DNA of 64,000 nucleotides from Phycisphaerales bacterium UBA5793 (GCA_002418285.1 DIDT01000005.1:1-64000); one strand, 5' to 3'; numbered from the stretch's first letter, positions 44,734 to 53,484 are shown. The notes: generated by a model not told the origin, from the sequence alone. Program-made: numbers and translations.

Positions 44734-45321
44734 ATGGACGACGAGCGTACCAATATAGTCGCCGCCACCGAGAGCCAACTCATGAACGTACTCGCCGAAA
44801 CGACGGCCCACGACTCGCGGGCCGTTGAACTGCTGCGCACCATCGTCGACGACGAGCAGGGGATCACCCGCCAGCAGCTCGCCTCCCTGTGGGGCGTCTC
44901 CGACCGGGCCGTCTACTACATGCTCAATCACCGCATCCACATCAGTATCGAGCGCTGGGCGCTGCTGTTCGAGGAGCTGCGCGATGAGCGCATTCTCAGG
45001 CTGATCGTCGATCCGACCAAGTTCGCCATCTACGCGCTGCCTGAAGTGAGCGCCAATCCCGACAAGGCCAGCATCACCGAGGCGCTCTTCAAGCTCGAAC
45101 GCGAGCACAAGGGCCACGCCCTCTTTGTCGATCGCCTGCTGGGAATTCTGATGGACCTGCGTGTCGACGGCGACGATGGCGAACTCATCGCGGATCTGCG
45201 GCACACACTGCCCGAGTACATCGCGGCGCTGCTCGCGGTGGCCAAGCACGTCGACGTGATGTACGAAGACTGGAACAAGCGCAACGCCATCGGCATGAAC
45301 CGGAAGGCGGTGGCGCGATGA
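44734..45321 (+). CDS. Early regulatory protein with HTH
   Basis: 195 residues from ATG 44734, with AGGAG upstream. GITRQQLASLWGVSDRAVYYMLNHRIHISIERWALLFEEL resembles phage CII-like or regulatory HTH proteins. The rest is helical (ITEALFKLEREHKGHALFVDRLL). It probably regulates early transcription or replication. Confidence 0.6.
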   Translation: MDDERTNIVAATESQLMNVLAETTAHDSRAVELLRTIVDDEQGITRQQLASLWGVSDRAVYYMLNHRIHISIERWALLFEELRDERILRLIVDPTKFAIYALPEVSANPDKASITEALFKLEREHKGHALFVDRLLGILMDLRVDGDDGELIADLRHTLPEYIAALLAVAKHVDVMYEDWNKRNAIGMNRKAVAR

Positions 45322-45629
45322 ACGCCGTCACTGTTGCCATCTTCGGCATGCCCGCGACGCTGCACGAGTTGAGCATCGAGCCGCCGCTGCTCGAACCCGA
45401 GCGATGCACTGCCGAGTGGCCCGAGCTGCCGTATCGCCAGGCATTCGTTCAGTCGATGGCCGATGACGGCTGCTCGGTGGCGATGGTCAACACGATCCAC
45501 CGGCTGCGCACGACCACGAGCAACCGCGCGTGGAAGCAACTGCTCGACCAGACCGTCAAGTGGAATCAGCAGCGGGAGCAGCGCGCAGCGCAGCAGAGCC
45601 AGCAGGACCAGAAGGGGAGGGCGGCCTGA
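45318..45629 (+). CDS. Hypothetical early protein
   Basis: 103 residues, 4-bp overlap with the preceding gene. The C-terminal third is Gln-rich and helical (WNQQREQRAAQQSQQDQKG). No family is recognised. Confidence 0.6.
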   Translation: MNAVTVAIFGMPATLHELSIEPPLLEPERCTAEWPELPYRQAFVQSMADDGCSVAMVNTIHRLRTTTSNRAWKQLLDQTVKWNQQREQRAAQQSQQDQKGRAA

Positions 45630-45868
45630 TGTACCTCGTCCTGGTGCGCGAGACGTTCTTCCCTGAGGCGATTCGGCCGGTGATCTCGTATCACCAGGAA
45701 TCGACGCGCGACGACGCCTACATGAAGGCCCGCTGCCTGCGCGATGAGGCCAAGGCCGCCAAGCGCGGCGCGGTCATCGAGATCCACCGCCTGGACGAGT
45801 CCTCGCGCCTGCACCAGTTCCATACCGCGCTGGGGCGACCCACGCGCAAGAGGGGGAATCGACGATGA
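45629..45868 (+). CDS. Hypothetical early protein
   Basis: 79 residues from ATG 45629, overlapping the previous stop as TGATG. MYLVLVRETFFPEAIRPVISYH.. is a short beta-helix protein with a basic C-terminus. No family is recognised. Confidence 0.6.
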   Translation: MYLVLVRETFFPEAIRPVISYHQESTRDDAYMKARCLRDEAKAAKRGAVIEIHRLDESSRLHQFHTALGRPTRKRGNRR

Positions 45869-46251
45869 CGCACACTCGACGAACACCACTCCTTAAGAGA
45901 GTGCCCGCCCGCGAGCAGACCGCCGCCGACCAGCGCGCGGCGATCCTGGCGACCGGCGACGCCGGCAGTGTGCCGCGCGAGATCCCGCGCCTCGAATGCG
46001 CCTGCGAGACCGTCCTCGGCGCGCAGAGCATCGTCGAGATCGATCGCGTTCAGGTCGGCTGGGAGCGCCTCGCCCGCATGGCGTCCTATTGCGCCCACTG
46101 CAAGGTCATCCTGACGTTCAACCTCGTTGTCGACCAGGTGACCGGACGGCGGCTGATCCAGCCGGTGCTCGGCAAGCACCGCATTCGCGGGCAGGCCGCG
46201 ATCGATCGCTTCCTCACCAAGTACCCGCAGTGCAGGGGGATCGTGTCATGA
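45865..46251 (+). CDS. Hypothetical early protein with four-Cys zinc-like motif
   Basis: 128 residues. Cysteine pairs CAC and CAHC (LECACETV, SYCAHCKV) could bind one metal ion. The segment LTFNLVVDQVTGRRLIQPVLGKHRIRGQAAIDRF follows. Four-base overlaps join both neighbours. Confidence 0.6.
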   Translation: MTHTRRTPLLKRVPAREQTAADQRAAILATGDAGSVPREIPRLECACETVLGAQSIVEIDRVQVGWERLARMASYCAHCKVILTFNLVVDQVTGRRLIQPVLGKHRIRGQAAIDRFLTKYPQCRGIVS

Positions 46252-46628
46252 GCGAAGGCACCGAGGCATCGAGGGAAGTCACGCTGCATCAAGTCGGCGA
46301 TCCTCGCGTCGATCAGCTGCGCATCTTCGCTGAGGATGGGCCAGGCCCAGGCGGCGCGAATCACGAGTACTGGGTGTACGTGGGCGATGAACCCCTCGAC
46401 ATCCACAGATTCCAGAAAGGTCCCGTGTGTGAAGCGGGTGTGAACGGTGAAACAAACGAGGCGCTGCTCGCGATCGTCGCCGATCGATTGCAGTGCTTCC
46501 AGAGTGGGCCGATGCCATGTCGCGAGAACGCGCTGGCTCTAACCAAGATTGAAGAGGCGTTGCACTGGCTGCACACGCGCACGCGCCGCAGCCTCGCCGC
46601 CGGCGTCGAGGGAAGGGGCAAGCCGTAA
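46248..46628 (+). CDS. Tad1-like cyclic-nucleotide sponge candidate (anti-Thoeris/anti-CBASS family)
   Basis: 126 residues from ATG 46248. The core is a beta-hairpin region (FQKGPVCEAGVNGETNEALL) followed by RLQCFQSGPMPCREN, a long helix and a conserved C-terminal GVEG. Spacing of F84, N94 and R111 is the same as that of the ligand-contact residues recalled for Tad1 (F82, N92, R109). Tad1-family phage proteins sequester the TIR-made signal (gcADPR) and some bind CBASS cyclic nucleotides. The assignment is from motif memory and needs a profile search. It sits immediately upstream of the transposition genes in the first-expressed operon. Confidence 0.6.
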   Translation: MSEGTEASREVTLHQVGDPRVDQLRIFAEDGPGPGGANHEYWVYVGDEPLDIHRFQKGPVCEAGVNGETNEALLAIVADRLQCFQSGPMPCRENALALTKIEEALHWLHTRTRRSLAAGVEGRGKP

Positions 46629-46819
46629 TGACGCGCCTCGCTTCAGAACGCATCGATCCCGTCAAGCTCCCCGACGATGTCCGTCGCGCCCTGGAGAGCC
46701 GCATGGTCGATGCGTTCGAACGAACGCTCCTCCAGCTGCCCCAGCGATGCACGCTCGATCGACAACACCAGTTGCTGCGCAAGGCCGCGCTCGCCGTGAT
46801 CCGCGGGGTGCCGGTATGA
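46628..46819 (+). CDS. Small early protein
   Basis: 63 residues, ATG overlapping the preceding TAA. Helical and charged (LPDDVRRALESRMVDAFERTLL, HQLLRKAALAVIRG). No family is recognised. Confidence 0.55.
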   Translation: MTRLASERIDPVKLPDDVRRALESRMVDAFERTLLQLPQRCTLDRQHQLLRKAALAVIRGVPV

Positions 46820-46914
46820 GGTGGCTGCTCAATCTCATCATCCACCACCGGCGGCCGCGCTTCCGCTACGGCATCCGCTTCCCGAGGCTGGTCCTGTGGG
46901 AGGTGATGGGATGA
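46816..46914 (+). CDS. Very small ORF before the transposase
   Basis: 32 residues: MRWLLNLIIHH, then a basic segment RRPRFRYGIRF. Its ATG overlaps the previous stop by 4 bp and its stop overlaps the transposase ATG by 4 bp, so it is likely translated, perhaps mainly to couple transposase translation. Confidence 0.45.
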   Translation: MRWLLNLIIHHRRPRFRYGIRFPRLVLWEVMG

Positions 46915-49106
46915 CGGCCGCCGCGCGCCAACCTCGATTCGCCCAGGGTGTGGATGAGCGCCCCGACGCCGAGTTCGTGCCCATCAAGCGGGCAGCTCGC
47001 CTGCTCGGCAAAACCGAGACGGCGCTTCGGCACGTCTGCGGCCGGCGCCTGGCATCGACGGGCATGGCCCGCCAGATTCGTGATCCAAGATCAGGAAAGC
47101 CGGCCTGGCACATCCACCGATCGCACGATCCGAGGCTGCTGGCGCGCGCCGACGAATCGACCGACGACTCGACCGCCGAGATCCTGCTGCACGCGACCGC
47201 CGCGCAGCGCGACCGCGCCGCCGCCCGCGTCAGAGTGCTCAACGCCTATCGCCAACTGGTCTCGTCGGACACGACGGTGGGCAGGGTCATCTGCGACTTC
47301 CTGGAAGAGCAGGCCAAGACGCTCGGGCAGCGCATCACGCTTCGCACACTTCAGCGATGGAACAGCGAGGCCCCGCCGACGGATCAGCCCCAGCGGCTGC
47401 TCGCATTCTTCATTGATCGGCGCGGCGGTGATCAGCGCAGCAGCGAGGCGAGCGGACGCGGCTGCCATCCCGACGCCTGGGCCGAGTTCGAGCGCGTCTA
47501 CCTGCACCGCAACCGCTGGTCGATCGCCAAGGCCCACCGCCACGTGCAGACGCTGGCGAAGTCCAACGGCTGGCAGTGGCCGGGCCTGCGTCACGTGCAG
47601 CGCCGGGCAAACCAGATCATCGACCCGTCGCGACTTTGTCTCGCCCGCGACGGCCGCGAGATCTGGCAGGCCAAGTTCGGCTACAAGATCCAGCAGGACC
47701 CCGATGCATGGTCCGCCAGCGAACTGTGGGTGAGCGACCATGTGCGGCTCGACTTCTTCGTGCGCCGTCACGAAGCGGGACAGTGGAAGGCCGTGCGTCC
47801 GTGGCTCACGTCGTGGTTCGACTGGCGGACGCGCAAGATCCTCGGTTGGTGGATTGACTGGACGCCCAACGCCGACACCATCCGCTACGCACTGCACGAC
47901 GCGATCAAGGGCGAGGGTGGCCCGCCGCGCCGCATCGTCATCGACAACGGTAAGGATTACGACTCCTACGCCAACAACGGTCTGACCAAGCAACAGCGCC
48001 GGCGGCTCGCACAGGGCGGCGAGGATTGGTCCGAGCACGCCGCGGGGCGCGGCCTCTTCGGGATGCTCGGCATCGACGTGCACTTCGCGTTGCCCTACAA
48101 CCACAACGGCAAGTCGCGCATCGAGCGCTGGCACCGCACGCTTCACAGTGAGTTCGATGCGGAGTTCGATTCCTACTGCGGCGCCAAGCCCGGCGACGTC
48201 GAACTGCCCAGAGGATTCTTCAAGAATGTTCAGAGCCTGGTGAACATCGACGAGGTGCGCCAGCGCCTGCCCAGGTTCATCGACTGGTACAACAATCGGG
48301 ACGATCACTTCATCGGCGACCTCGCCGACGAGCAGGGGCGTAAGCTCAGTCCAACCGAGGCAATGAACGAATGGCGCGACACGCGCACCATCATGCCACG
48401 GCCCGAGGCGCTGGCCCTGCTCATGCACCGTTGGGAGCCGCCGCGCACCGTCGGCAAGCTCGGCATCGGCGTACGCATCGACGGGCGGACGATCTACTAC
48501 GGGCAGGACGCCATTGAACTGCGGCCGCTGCAGGGGCGCAAGAAGGGCGTGCAGGTCACATACGACCCTGCGGACATGTCGCAGGTCTTCGTCTACGACA
48601 CACAATTCCGTTTCATCAGCGCAGCGCAGGCCAACAGCACGCACGGCGGCCACAGCCCGGTGAGCCGGGCGGCGCTCAAGGCGGCGCTCAAGCGGCAGCG
48701 CGACCACGAGAAGGCGGTCCGCGACTCGCTGCGCGATGGCCACATGTCCCTCATGACGGCGGCCGATATCGCCCGCGATGAGCAGGACAAGATCGACGCC
48801 GACCGCCGCGCTGAGCGGGCCAAGCAGGGCATCGGCGTCGAGAACGACAACCAGCAGTTGAGGATCGTTCGAACGCCCGTCGACGACCAGTTGCCCGGCG
48901 TCGAGAGAGCGCAGATGCGCCAGGCCGCTGGCGCGGAATTTGAGGAGTTCGACCTCGCCGACATGCAGCCGAGCGAGCGCGACAAACCAGACGCATGGGG
49001 CGAGTGCGACGACTTCGACATTGCTGACTTCCAGTCGGACGACGACTCCGGCGAGGATGACCAGTTCGACTTCTTCGAGGCGATGGATGGAGGTGAGGCA
49101 TCATGA
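46911..49106 (+). CDS. MuA-type DDE transposase
   Basis: 731 residues from ATG 46911 (GGGAGG upstream). The N-terminal about 90 residues include a helix-turn-helix-like segment (IKRAARLLGKTETALRHVCG) suited to DNA binding. Catalytic core: Asp276 (WVSDHVRLD), Asp345 (IVIDNGKDY) and Glu405 (KSRIERWHRTL), the DDE triad of MuA/retroviral integrases. A Mu C-terminal beta-barrel follows (KLGIGVRIDGRTIYYGQD). The acidic C-terminus (EFDLADMQP.. FDIADFQSDDDSGEDD) could contact the MuB-like partner. It drives integration and replicative transposition. Confidence 0.9.
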   Translation: MTAAARQPRFAQGVDERPDAEFVPIKRAARLLGKTETALRHVCGRRLASTGMARQIRDPRSGKPAWHIHRSHDPRLLARADESTDDSTAEILLHATAAQRDRAAARVRVLNAYRQLVSSDTTVGRVICDFLEEQAKTLGQRITLRTLQRWNSEAPPTDQPQRLLAFFIDRRGGDQRSSEASGRGCHPDAWAEFERVYLHRNRWSIAKAHRHVQTLAKSNGWQWPGLRHVQRRANQIIDPSRLCLARDGREIWQAKFGYKIQQDPDAWSASELWVSDHVRLDFFVRRHEAGQWKAVRPWLTSWFDWRTRKILGWWIDWTPNADTIRYALHDAIKGEGGPPRRIVIDNGKDYDSYANNGLTKQQRRRLAQGGEDWSEHAAGRGLFGMLGIDVHFALPYNHNGKSRIERWHRTLHSEFDAEFDSYCGAKPGDVELPRGFFKNVQSLVNIDEVRQRLPRFIDWYNNRDDHFIGDLADEQGRKLSPTEAMNEWRDTRTIMPRPEALALLMHRWEPPRTVGKLGIGVRIDGRTIYYGQDAIELRPLQGRKKGVQVTYDPADMSQVFVYDTQFRFISAAQANSTHGGHSPVSRAALKAALKRQRDHEKAVRDSLRDGHMSLMTAADIARDEQDKIDADRRAERAKQGIGVENDNQQLRIVRTPVDDQLPGVERAQMRQAAGAEFEEFDLADMQPSERDKPDAWGECDDFDIADFQSDDDSGEDDQFDFFEAMDGGEAS

Positions 49107-50263
49107 CCACACCGCGCATCGTCAACGGCGATCAGGTTCCTGAACGACCGAACGACATCATCGACGACCTGGGCCAGGCGGCCTGGGTGAGCAGGAGGTA
49201 TGCAAGGATGCATCCGACCGATCGACCCCCGACCGAGGATGAGGTGAAAACCGCAAGGAACGATGCGCGGCGATACCTCCAGGAGCACGGCATCTCGAGC
49301 AAGCGGCTCTCGCGCGAACTCGGATCCGGCTTCTCGCCGTCCGTCATCTCGCAGGTGCTCTCGGGCAGCTACCGCGTCGAATCTGATGACAAGCTCAAGG
49401 CGATTCTCAAGTGGATCGAGAACGATGAGCAGGGGCGCGAGTCCAAGCTCAGCAGCGATCTGGTCGTGACGCACGCCGTAAAGCGGATGATGACGGCGAT
49501 CGACGGAGCGTGCAAGCACCAGTCCATCGCCGTCATCATCGCCCCGGCCGGGCTGTGCAAGACGACGGTGCTCCAGGCCGTGCAAAAGACGAGGCCCGGA
49601 AGCGTGTACGTGAGCGTTATGGAGACAACGTCTGGCATGGCCGCGTTCCTTCGCCAACTCGCCGAGGCGATGGGGGTTCGCGGGGTCCAGACCAGCGCCG
49701 CCAACCTGCAGATGAAGCTGCTCAGAGAACTGTCGGGCACAAAAAAGCCGCTTCTGATCGACGAGGCTCAGCGGCTGCACCCGCGTGCGTTCGGAGTGCT
49801 GCGTGATTTCTGTGATCGGGGCAATCCAGTTGTCATCGCTGGATCTGAGCGGCTGCGCAAACTGATCGATGACACTGCTGACGGGTCGCAGTTCATCAGC
49901 CGGTGCGAGTACATCATCGACATGATGGACATGCTGCAGCCCGGAGATAAGTCCGTCAAAGCGCGTCCAGCGACGACCATTGATGAGGTCATACGGATCT
50001 GTTCAGCTGGGAAGCTCAAATTCACTGGCGACGCACGGGACATGCTCTACGCGCTGGCAAACACGCCGTTCATGGGCGCCCTCCGATCGTGCAAGCTCAT
50101 CGTCCAGGCGGTCGCTGACCTCCCGGGCCAGCACACGAGACCGATCGAGGCGAAGACGCTGTGGGGCACGCTGCGATCGTGCAAGGGCATTGTGTACAAG
50201 AAGGTTCACGAGCATCATCTCCGGCAGACGATCGAGGCGATGCCCGCAGCCAAGACAGGTTGA
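49103..50263 (+). CDS. MuB-like AAA+ target-selection ATPase
   Basis: 386 residues, ATG overlapping the transposase stop by 4 bp. An N-terminal HTH (SSKRLSRELGSGFSPSVISQVLSG) precedes the ATPase domain, as in MuB. The Walker A region is APAGLCKTT (147-155): both glycines of GxxxxGK(T/S) are replaced (Ala147, Cys152) while Lys153 and Thr154 remain. Walker B is KPLLIDEAQ. It should bind target DNA and stimulate the transposase, or give target immunity. Confidence 0.85.
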   Translation: MTTPRIVNGDQVPERPNDIIDDLGQAAWVSRRYARMHPTDRPPTEDEVKTARNDARRYLQEHGISSKRLSRELGSGFSPSVISQVLSGSYRVESDDKLKAILKWIENDEQGRESKLSSDLVVTHAVKRMMTAIDGACKHQSIAVIIAPAGLCKTTVLQAVQKTRPGSVYVSVMETTSGMAAFLRQLAEAMGVRGVQTSAANLQMKLLRELSGTKKPLLIDEAQRLHPRAFGVLRDFCDRGNPVVIAGSERLRKLIDDTADGSQFISRCEYIIDMMDMLQPGDKSVKARPATTIDEVIRICSAGKLKFTGDARDMLYALANTPFMGALRSCKLIVQAVADLPGQHTRPIEAKTLWGTLRSCKGIVYKKVHEHHLRQTIEAMPAAKTG

Positions 50264-50270
50264 ACACAAA

Positions 50271-50777
50271 GTGCCCTTCACCCCCAAGCAACTTCGGTTC
50301 GTCAATGTCGTGCGTCGTCGTGTTCCGGCGCTGCGCGATGAGTCGCTCTGGCGGCTCGTGCTCATGCAGACCGGCTGCCACCGCACCGACGGCGTGCCCT
50401 CGCTGTCGCACCCGCGCAACAGCCACGAGGCGTTCGAGACGATCATGCACCGCCTGGCGATGTACCCGGAATCGGAACTCGACGAGTCCGAATGGGAGAG
50501 CAAGACGCTCACCGCCGCCAAGCGGATGCGCCGGGCTCTGGAGTCATTCCATGCCCAGAGCGTACGGCTCGACCTGTGCAACTCCGAGGCGCTGCACGGC
50601 TTCTGCGAACGCATGACGGCCAGGCGTCCGGAGTACATGGACTCGGCCCCGACGCGCCACGTCGGCGAGCTGGAGGCGTGGGAACTGCTGCATGTGATCG
50701 AAGGCTTCAAGGCCTGGATGCGCCGCGAGGCGCACAAGCGCGGCGTCCAGGCCCCGAAGTTCGGAGGTGCGGCGTGA
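50271..50777 (+). CDS. Early protein, GemA-position
   Basis: 168 residues from GTG 50271, 7 bp after the MuB-like stop. TPKQLRFVNVVRRRVPALRDESLWRLVLMQTGCHRTDGVPSLSH has the helical-bundle look of DUF1018/GemA proteins that follow MuB in Mu relatives, but the match is weak. It is convergent with the HARE-HTH gene. Confidence 0.5.
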   Translation: MPFTPKQLRFVNVVRRRVPALRDESLWRLVLMQTGCHRTDGVPSLSHPRNSHEAFETIMHRLAMYPESELDESEWESKTLTAAKRMRRALESFHAQSVRLDLCNSEALHGFCERMTARRPEYMDSAPTRHVGELEAWELLHVIEGFKAWMRREAHKRGVQAPKFGGAA

Positions 50778-50782
50778 TGGCG

Positions 50783-51118
50783 CTATGCCGAGATAGCCGC
50801 GGTGAACTGGCCCTTGTCCGCCCTGGCGAAACGCGCATCCTTGCCCTTGGTGCTGATCTCCCGGATCATCGCCGAGTAGAGCGTGGCATGCGGTGTGGCG
50901 CCGTTGGTCTTCCAACCGGCGGCGATGGCGCGTTCGGCGATGACCTTCGCACTCAGCGGCTCGCCCGCCTTGACCAGGATCTGGGCGGCGGCGTCGAGGC
51001 CGCTGATCCCTTCACGCTTGCGGCGCGGCTTGGCCGCGCCGCCTGGTGGCGGATTGGCCGCCTTCGTGCGCTTCGTGCTCTTGCCCTTGGTCGTCGTCTT
51101 CTTCGTTGCCATGCTCAT
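50783..51118 (-). CDS. HARE-HTH (HB1/ASXL) winged-helix protein with basic tail
   Basis: 111 residues. The first 35 are Lys/Arg/Pro-rich, histone-H1-like (MATKKTTTKGKSTKRTKAANP..). The rest is a HARE-HTH domain: GLDAAAQILVKAGEPLSAKVIAERAIAAGWKTNG.TPHATLYSAM. This domain is known from chromatin, restriction and RNA-polymerase delta proteins. It runs opposite to the early operon, so it may act in lysogeny. Confidence 0.8.
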   Translation of the reverse strand: MSMATKKTTTKGKSTKRTKAANPPPGGAAKPRRKREGISGLDAAAQILVKAGEPLSAKVIAERAIAAGWKTNGATPHATLYSAMIREISTKGKDARFARADKGQFTAAISA

Positions 51119-51184
51119 GCTCCTTTGATGGGTCGAGCGGTTCAGATGAGCGCAGCGCCGAACGTCGGCGCGGCGCGTGGTTGG

Positions 51185-51421
51185 TCAGTTGCTCGCCGGT
51201 ACCGGCGTGATCTCGACCTTGCGCCCGCAGGCCGGGCACACGGCCTTCGTCGGCCGTGCCGACTGGCGGCCCGCTTCGTACGCGTGCTCCAGTGCTTCCT
51301 TGACGCACCAGACGGCGGTGTCGTGGAAGTCCAGGCGGTCGCTTTTTCGCGTTTCCAGTGTCTCGAGGCCGAGGGCCTCGCGGGCGATGGTTGTCAGTTT
51401 GGTGTCGCGTGTGCTGCTCAT
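51185..51421 (-). CDS. DUF6900-like protein with C-terminal Cys pair
   Basis: 78 residues. LETLETRKSDRLDFHDTAVWCVKEALEHAYEAG is the DUF6900 pattern, and CPACG near the C-terminus may bind zinc. It is in the same orientation as the HARE-HTH gene and 66 bp upstream of it, so both may share a lysogenic promoter. Confidence 0.7.
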   Translation of the reverse strand: MSSTRDTKLTTIAREALGLETLETRKSDRLDFHDTAVWCVKEALEHAYEAGRQSARPTKAVCPACGRKVEITPVPASN

Positions 51422-51651
51422 GTTTCCTCACTTTCGCGGGCGGCTCATTCCGCCCGGCGTTGCACACATGAAGGCCTGCAACGCGCGAAGATGCAAGGGG
51501 AAACATCGAGGATTGCAGCAGATTTCGCAGATTCTCAGCGGGCCGCGACGTTCGCCCACGGCGGCGAGCGGCGCACCTGGCGGCGACAGGGCGACCGGCG
51601 GCACCAGGACGCGACACGGGCCAACGTGGGCGGCCGAAAGGCGGGTGTGGC

Positions 51652-52023
51652 GTGGCGGTGAAGCCGACGATCAACCAGATTTGTTCAAGGTGCGGTGAAC
51701 TCAATGTGCGCATTGACGAACGTGGCCGCATCCACGTCGGGCACTGCTGCACCAACGCTGTGCATGGTCCAGTCAATCCGCCGCGAACTTACCGCCCCGA
51801 CCATGTCATCATCCGCCGCGCTGATGGGAGTGAGGTTCTCTCGCAGAAGTGCACTCGCTGTGGCCGTTGGTTCCTGCGATACCTGCGTGCACCGAACATT
51901 GCATACGTCGTAGATGAGTGCTTGAGATGCAACACGCAGCAAGGCCGGCCACTGCATTGGGACTCAACGCCGAACTGCAAGGTTCCAATCGCCGGCTTCC
52001 CGCAGATCGGAGGCGCGGCGTGA
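51652..52023 (+). CDS. Zinc-ribbon-like early protein
   Basis: 123 residues from GTG 51652. Three Cys pairs (CSRCG, CTRCG, CLRCN) plus CC suggest one or two zinc ribbons. No enzymatic motif. It begins a second rightward early transcript after the two minus-strand genes. Confidence 0.55.
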   Translation: MAVKPTINQICSRCGELNVRIDERGRIHVGHCCTNAVHGPVNPPRTYRPDHVIIRRADGSEVLSQKCTRCGRWFLRYLRAPNIAYVVDECLRCNTQQGRPLHWDSTPNCKVPIAGFPQIGGAA

Positions 52024-52262
52024 GCGAACAAACCCTCATGTTCGACCTCGACCAGGATGCGACGCTCGCGCCCCGCGTGCGCGTCGGCGATCGCATCTGG
52101 TGGGATCATCGGGAACTTGGACGCTGCACCGGCGTGGTGTGCGGCGTGTATCCGCGCGGCATCACCGCCCGCCGCGACGGCGTGACCTGGCGGAGCAAAC
52201 CCCACTACCTGCGCTTCGACCTCGTGCACCGCATGGGTGAGCGCATGGCGATTGGAGCATGA
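52020..52262 (+). CDS. Small early protein
   Basis: 80 residues from GTG 52020, overlapping the previous TGA as GTGA. Beta-rich (RVRVGDRIWWDHRELGRCTGVVCGVYPRG), perhaps an SH3-like barrel. No family is recognised. Confidence 0.55.
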   Translation: MSEQTLMFDLDQDATLAPRVRVGDRIWWDHRELGRCTGVVCGVYPRGITARRDGVTWRSKPHYLRFDLVHRMGERMAIGA

Positions 52263-52870
52263 ACGTGAAGTGCCTCAGTCTGTGGCAACCCTGGGCATCG
52301 GCGATCGCGATCGGCTCGAAGCGGATCGAGACGCGATGTTGGGCAACGTCATATCGAGGGCCGCTGCTCATCCACGCCGCGAAGCGCTGTCGAGTTGGTG
52401 AACTGCGAGAACTCGAACAACAGAACTTTTGGCGTGGCGCGATGTTTCCGCTGGTTGCGCTCAATGACCACTTCAGAGACAGACTCCCATTCGGCGCGAT
52501 CGTCGCCATCGCTGACCTTGTTGATTGCCGTCCGACTTCAGAATTCGGCTACCTCGAACTTGAAATGCCACGCCACCCGGATGGTATCAATCCGATGCAG
52601 GCGCTGGATTGGTGTGAGGCCAACATGGGCGACTTCTCATCGGGTCGCTTCGGATGGGTGCTCGACAACGTGCGCCGCATCGAGCCCGCGATTCCCTACC
52701 GCGGCTTCCAGCAGCTTTTTAACGTGCCCGACAACGTCGTCGCCGGGCGCATCCCGCCGACGTCTCCGCGAAGGTGCCCAAAATGCGGGTCAGCTGATCA
52801 TCTGGTGACGCAGCGCCCCTGTATTCGCTGCGATTACTGTGGCTACGCATGGAGGTTTGCATTCGCATGA
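52259..52870 (+). CDS. ASCH-domain protein with C-terminal zinc ribbon
   Basis: 203 residues. LSLWQPWASAIAIGSKRIETRCW is the ASCH domain signature, and GRFGWVLDNVRRI the later strand. ASCH proteins bind RNA or modified nucleotides; some are hydrolases such as YqfB. The C-terminus has CPKCGSADH..CIRCDYCG, a zinc ribbon. The ATG overlaps the previous gene by 4 bp. Confidence 0.8.
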   Translation: MNVKCLSLWQPWASAIAIGSKRIETRCWATSYRGPLLIHAAKRCRVGELRELEQQNFWRGAMFPLVALNDHFRDRLPFGAIVAIADLVDCRPTSEFGYLELEMPRHPDGINPMQALDWCEANMGDFSSGRFGWVLDNVRRIEPAIPYRGFQQLFNVPDNVVAGRIPPTSPRRCPKCGSADHLVTQRPCIRCDYCGYAWRFAFA

Positions 52871-53337
52871 CCATCATCGCCTTCCTGCAAAACCAGTGGT
52901 TCCGCGATCCTGAGCGAGCGCGCTGTATCTACTTGCGCAGCCAGGTGGAGACCGTCGGCGAATGGCGCGACCGATGCGCGAGGATGAACGCCCGCTATCT
53001 CTTCGGGGGGTGCCTGACGGGCAGGCGTTTGCGCGATGCGTTCGGGGATGATCTGTGCGATCGAATCACCTGGGAGAATGTGTCGCCGCGCATCGGCGGC
53101 AAGGCGTTCGAGTGTTTCGGCGTCGATCAGGCGCACGTCGATGCCTGCATGGATCACTTCAAGCCGGACGTCGTGCTGCGCTTCGGCAAGGTCGCTCAGG
53201 GAGCGAACGCATGCAACGCGGCATTCATCATCGACGCCCCGCACCCAGCGGCGCGTCATGCTGGCGTCATGGATGAACTTCGCGCCTCGGCTGAGGCATT
53301 GCAAGAACTGATCGGAGGCCCAGCCCTCACGAAGTGA
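52867..53337 (+). CDS. Possible uracil-DNA-glycosylase-fold protein
   Basis: 156 residues from ATG 52867. KPDVVLRFGKVAQG is compatible with the central strand-loop of UDG-superfamily proteins, and DAPHPAARH resembles the C-terminal HPS/HPA motif of motif B. The usual N-terminal GxDPY-type motif is not obvious, so activity is uncertain. No signal or membrane segment. It lies between the ASCH and methyltransferase genes, in keeping with a nucleic-acid modification group. Confidence 0.4.
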   Translation: MTIIAFLQNQWFRDPERARCIYLRSQVETVGEWRDRCARMNARYLFGGCLTGRRLRDAFGDDLCDRITWENVSPRIGGKAFECFGVDQAHVDACMDHFKPDVVLRFGKVAQGANACNAAFIIDAPHPAARHAGVMDELRASAEALQELIGGPALTK

Positions 53338-53484
53338 ATGAAAAAAGCGGGGCGGGCGGACGTCCTCAGGGAAAGCCGCCTGCCTGCGAGAGTTGACCTC
53401 GCTGGCATTTTTGCACCCCGCATCTTGAACGCCGAGCATGACGCTCGGCCAACAACCAGACGTCCTCAGGAGAATGAGTTATGG

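Noticed and set aside
46911..50263. CRISPR-associated or Tn7-like transposon
   Set aside because: No Cas gene, CRISPR array or TniQ was found, and a full set of phage head and tail genes is present.
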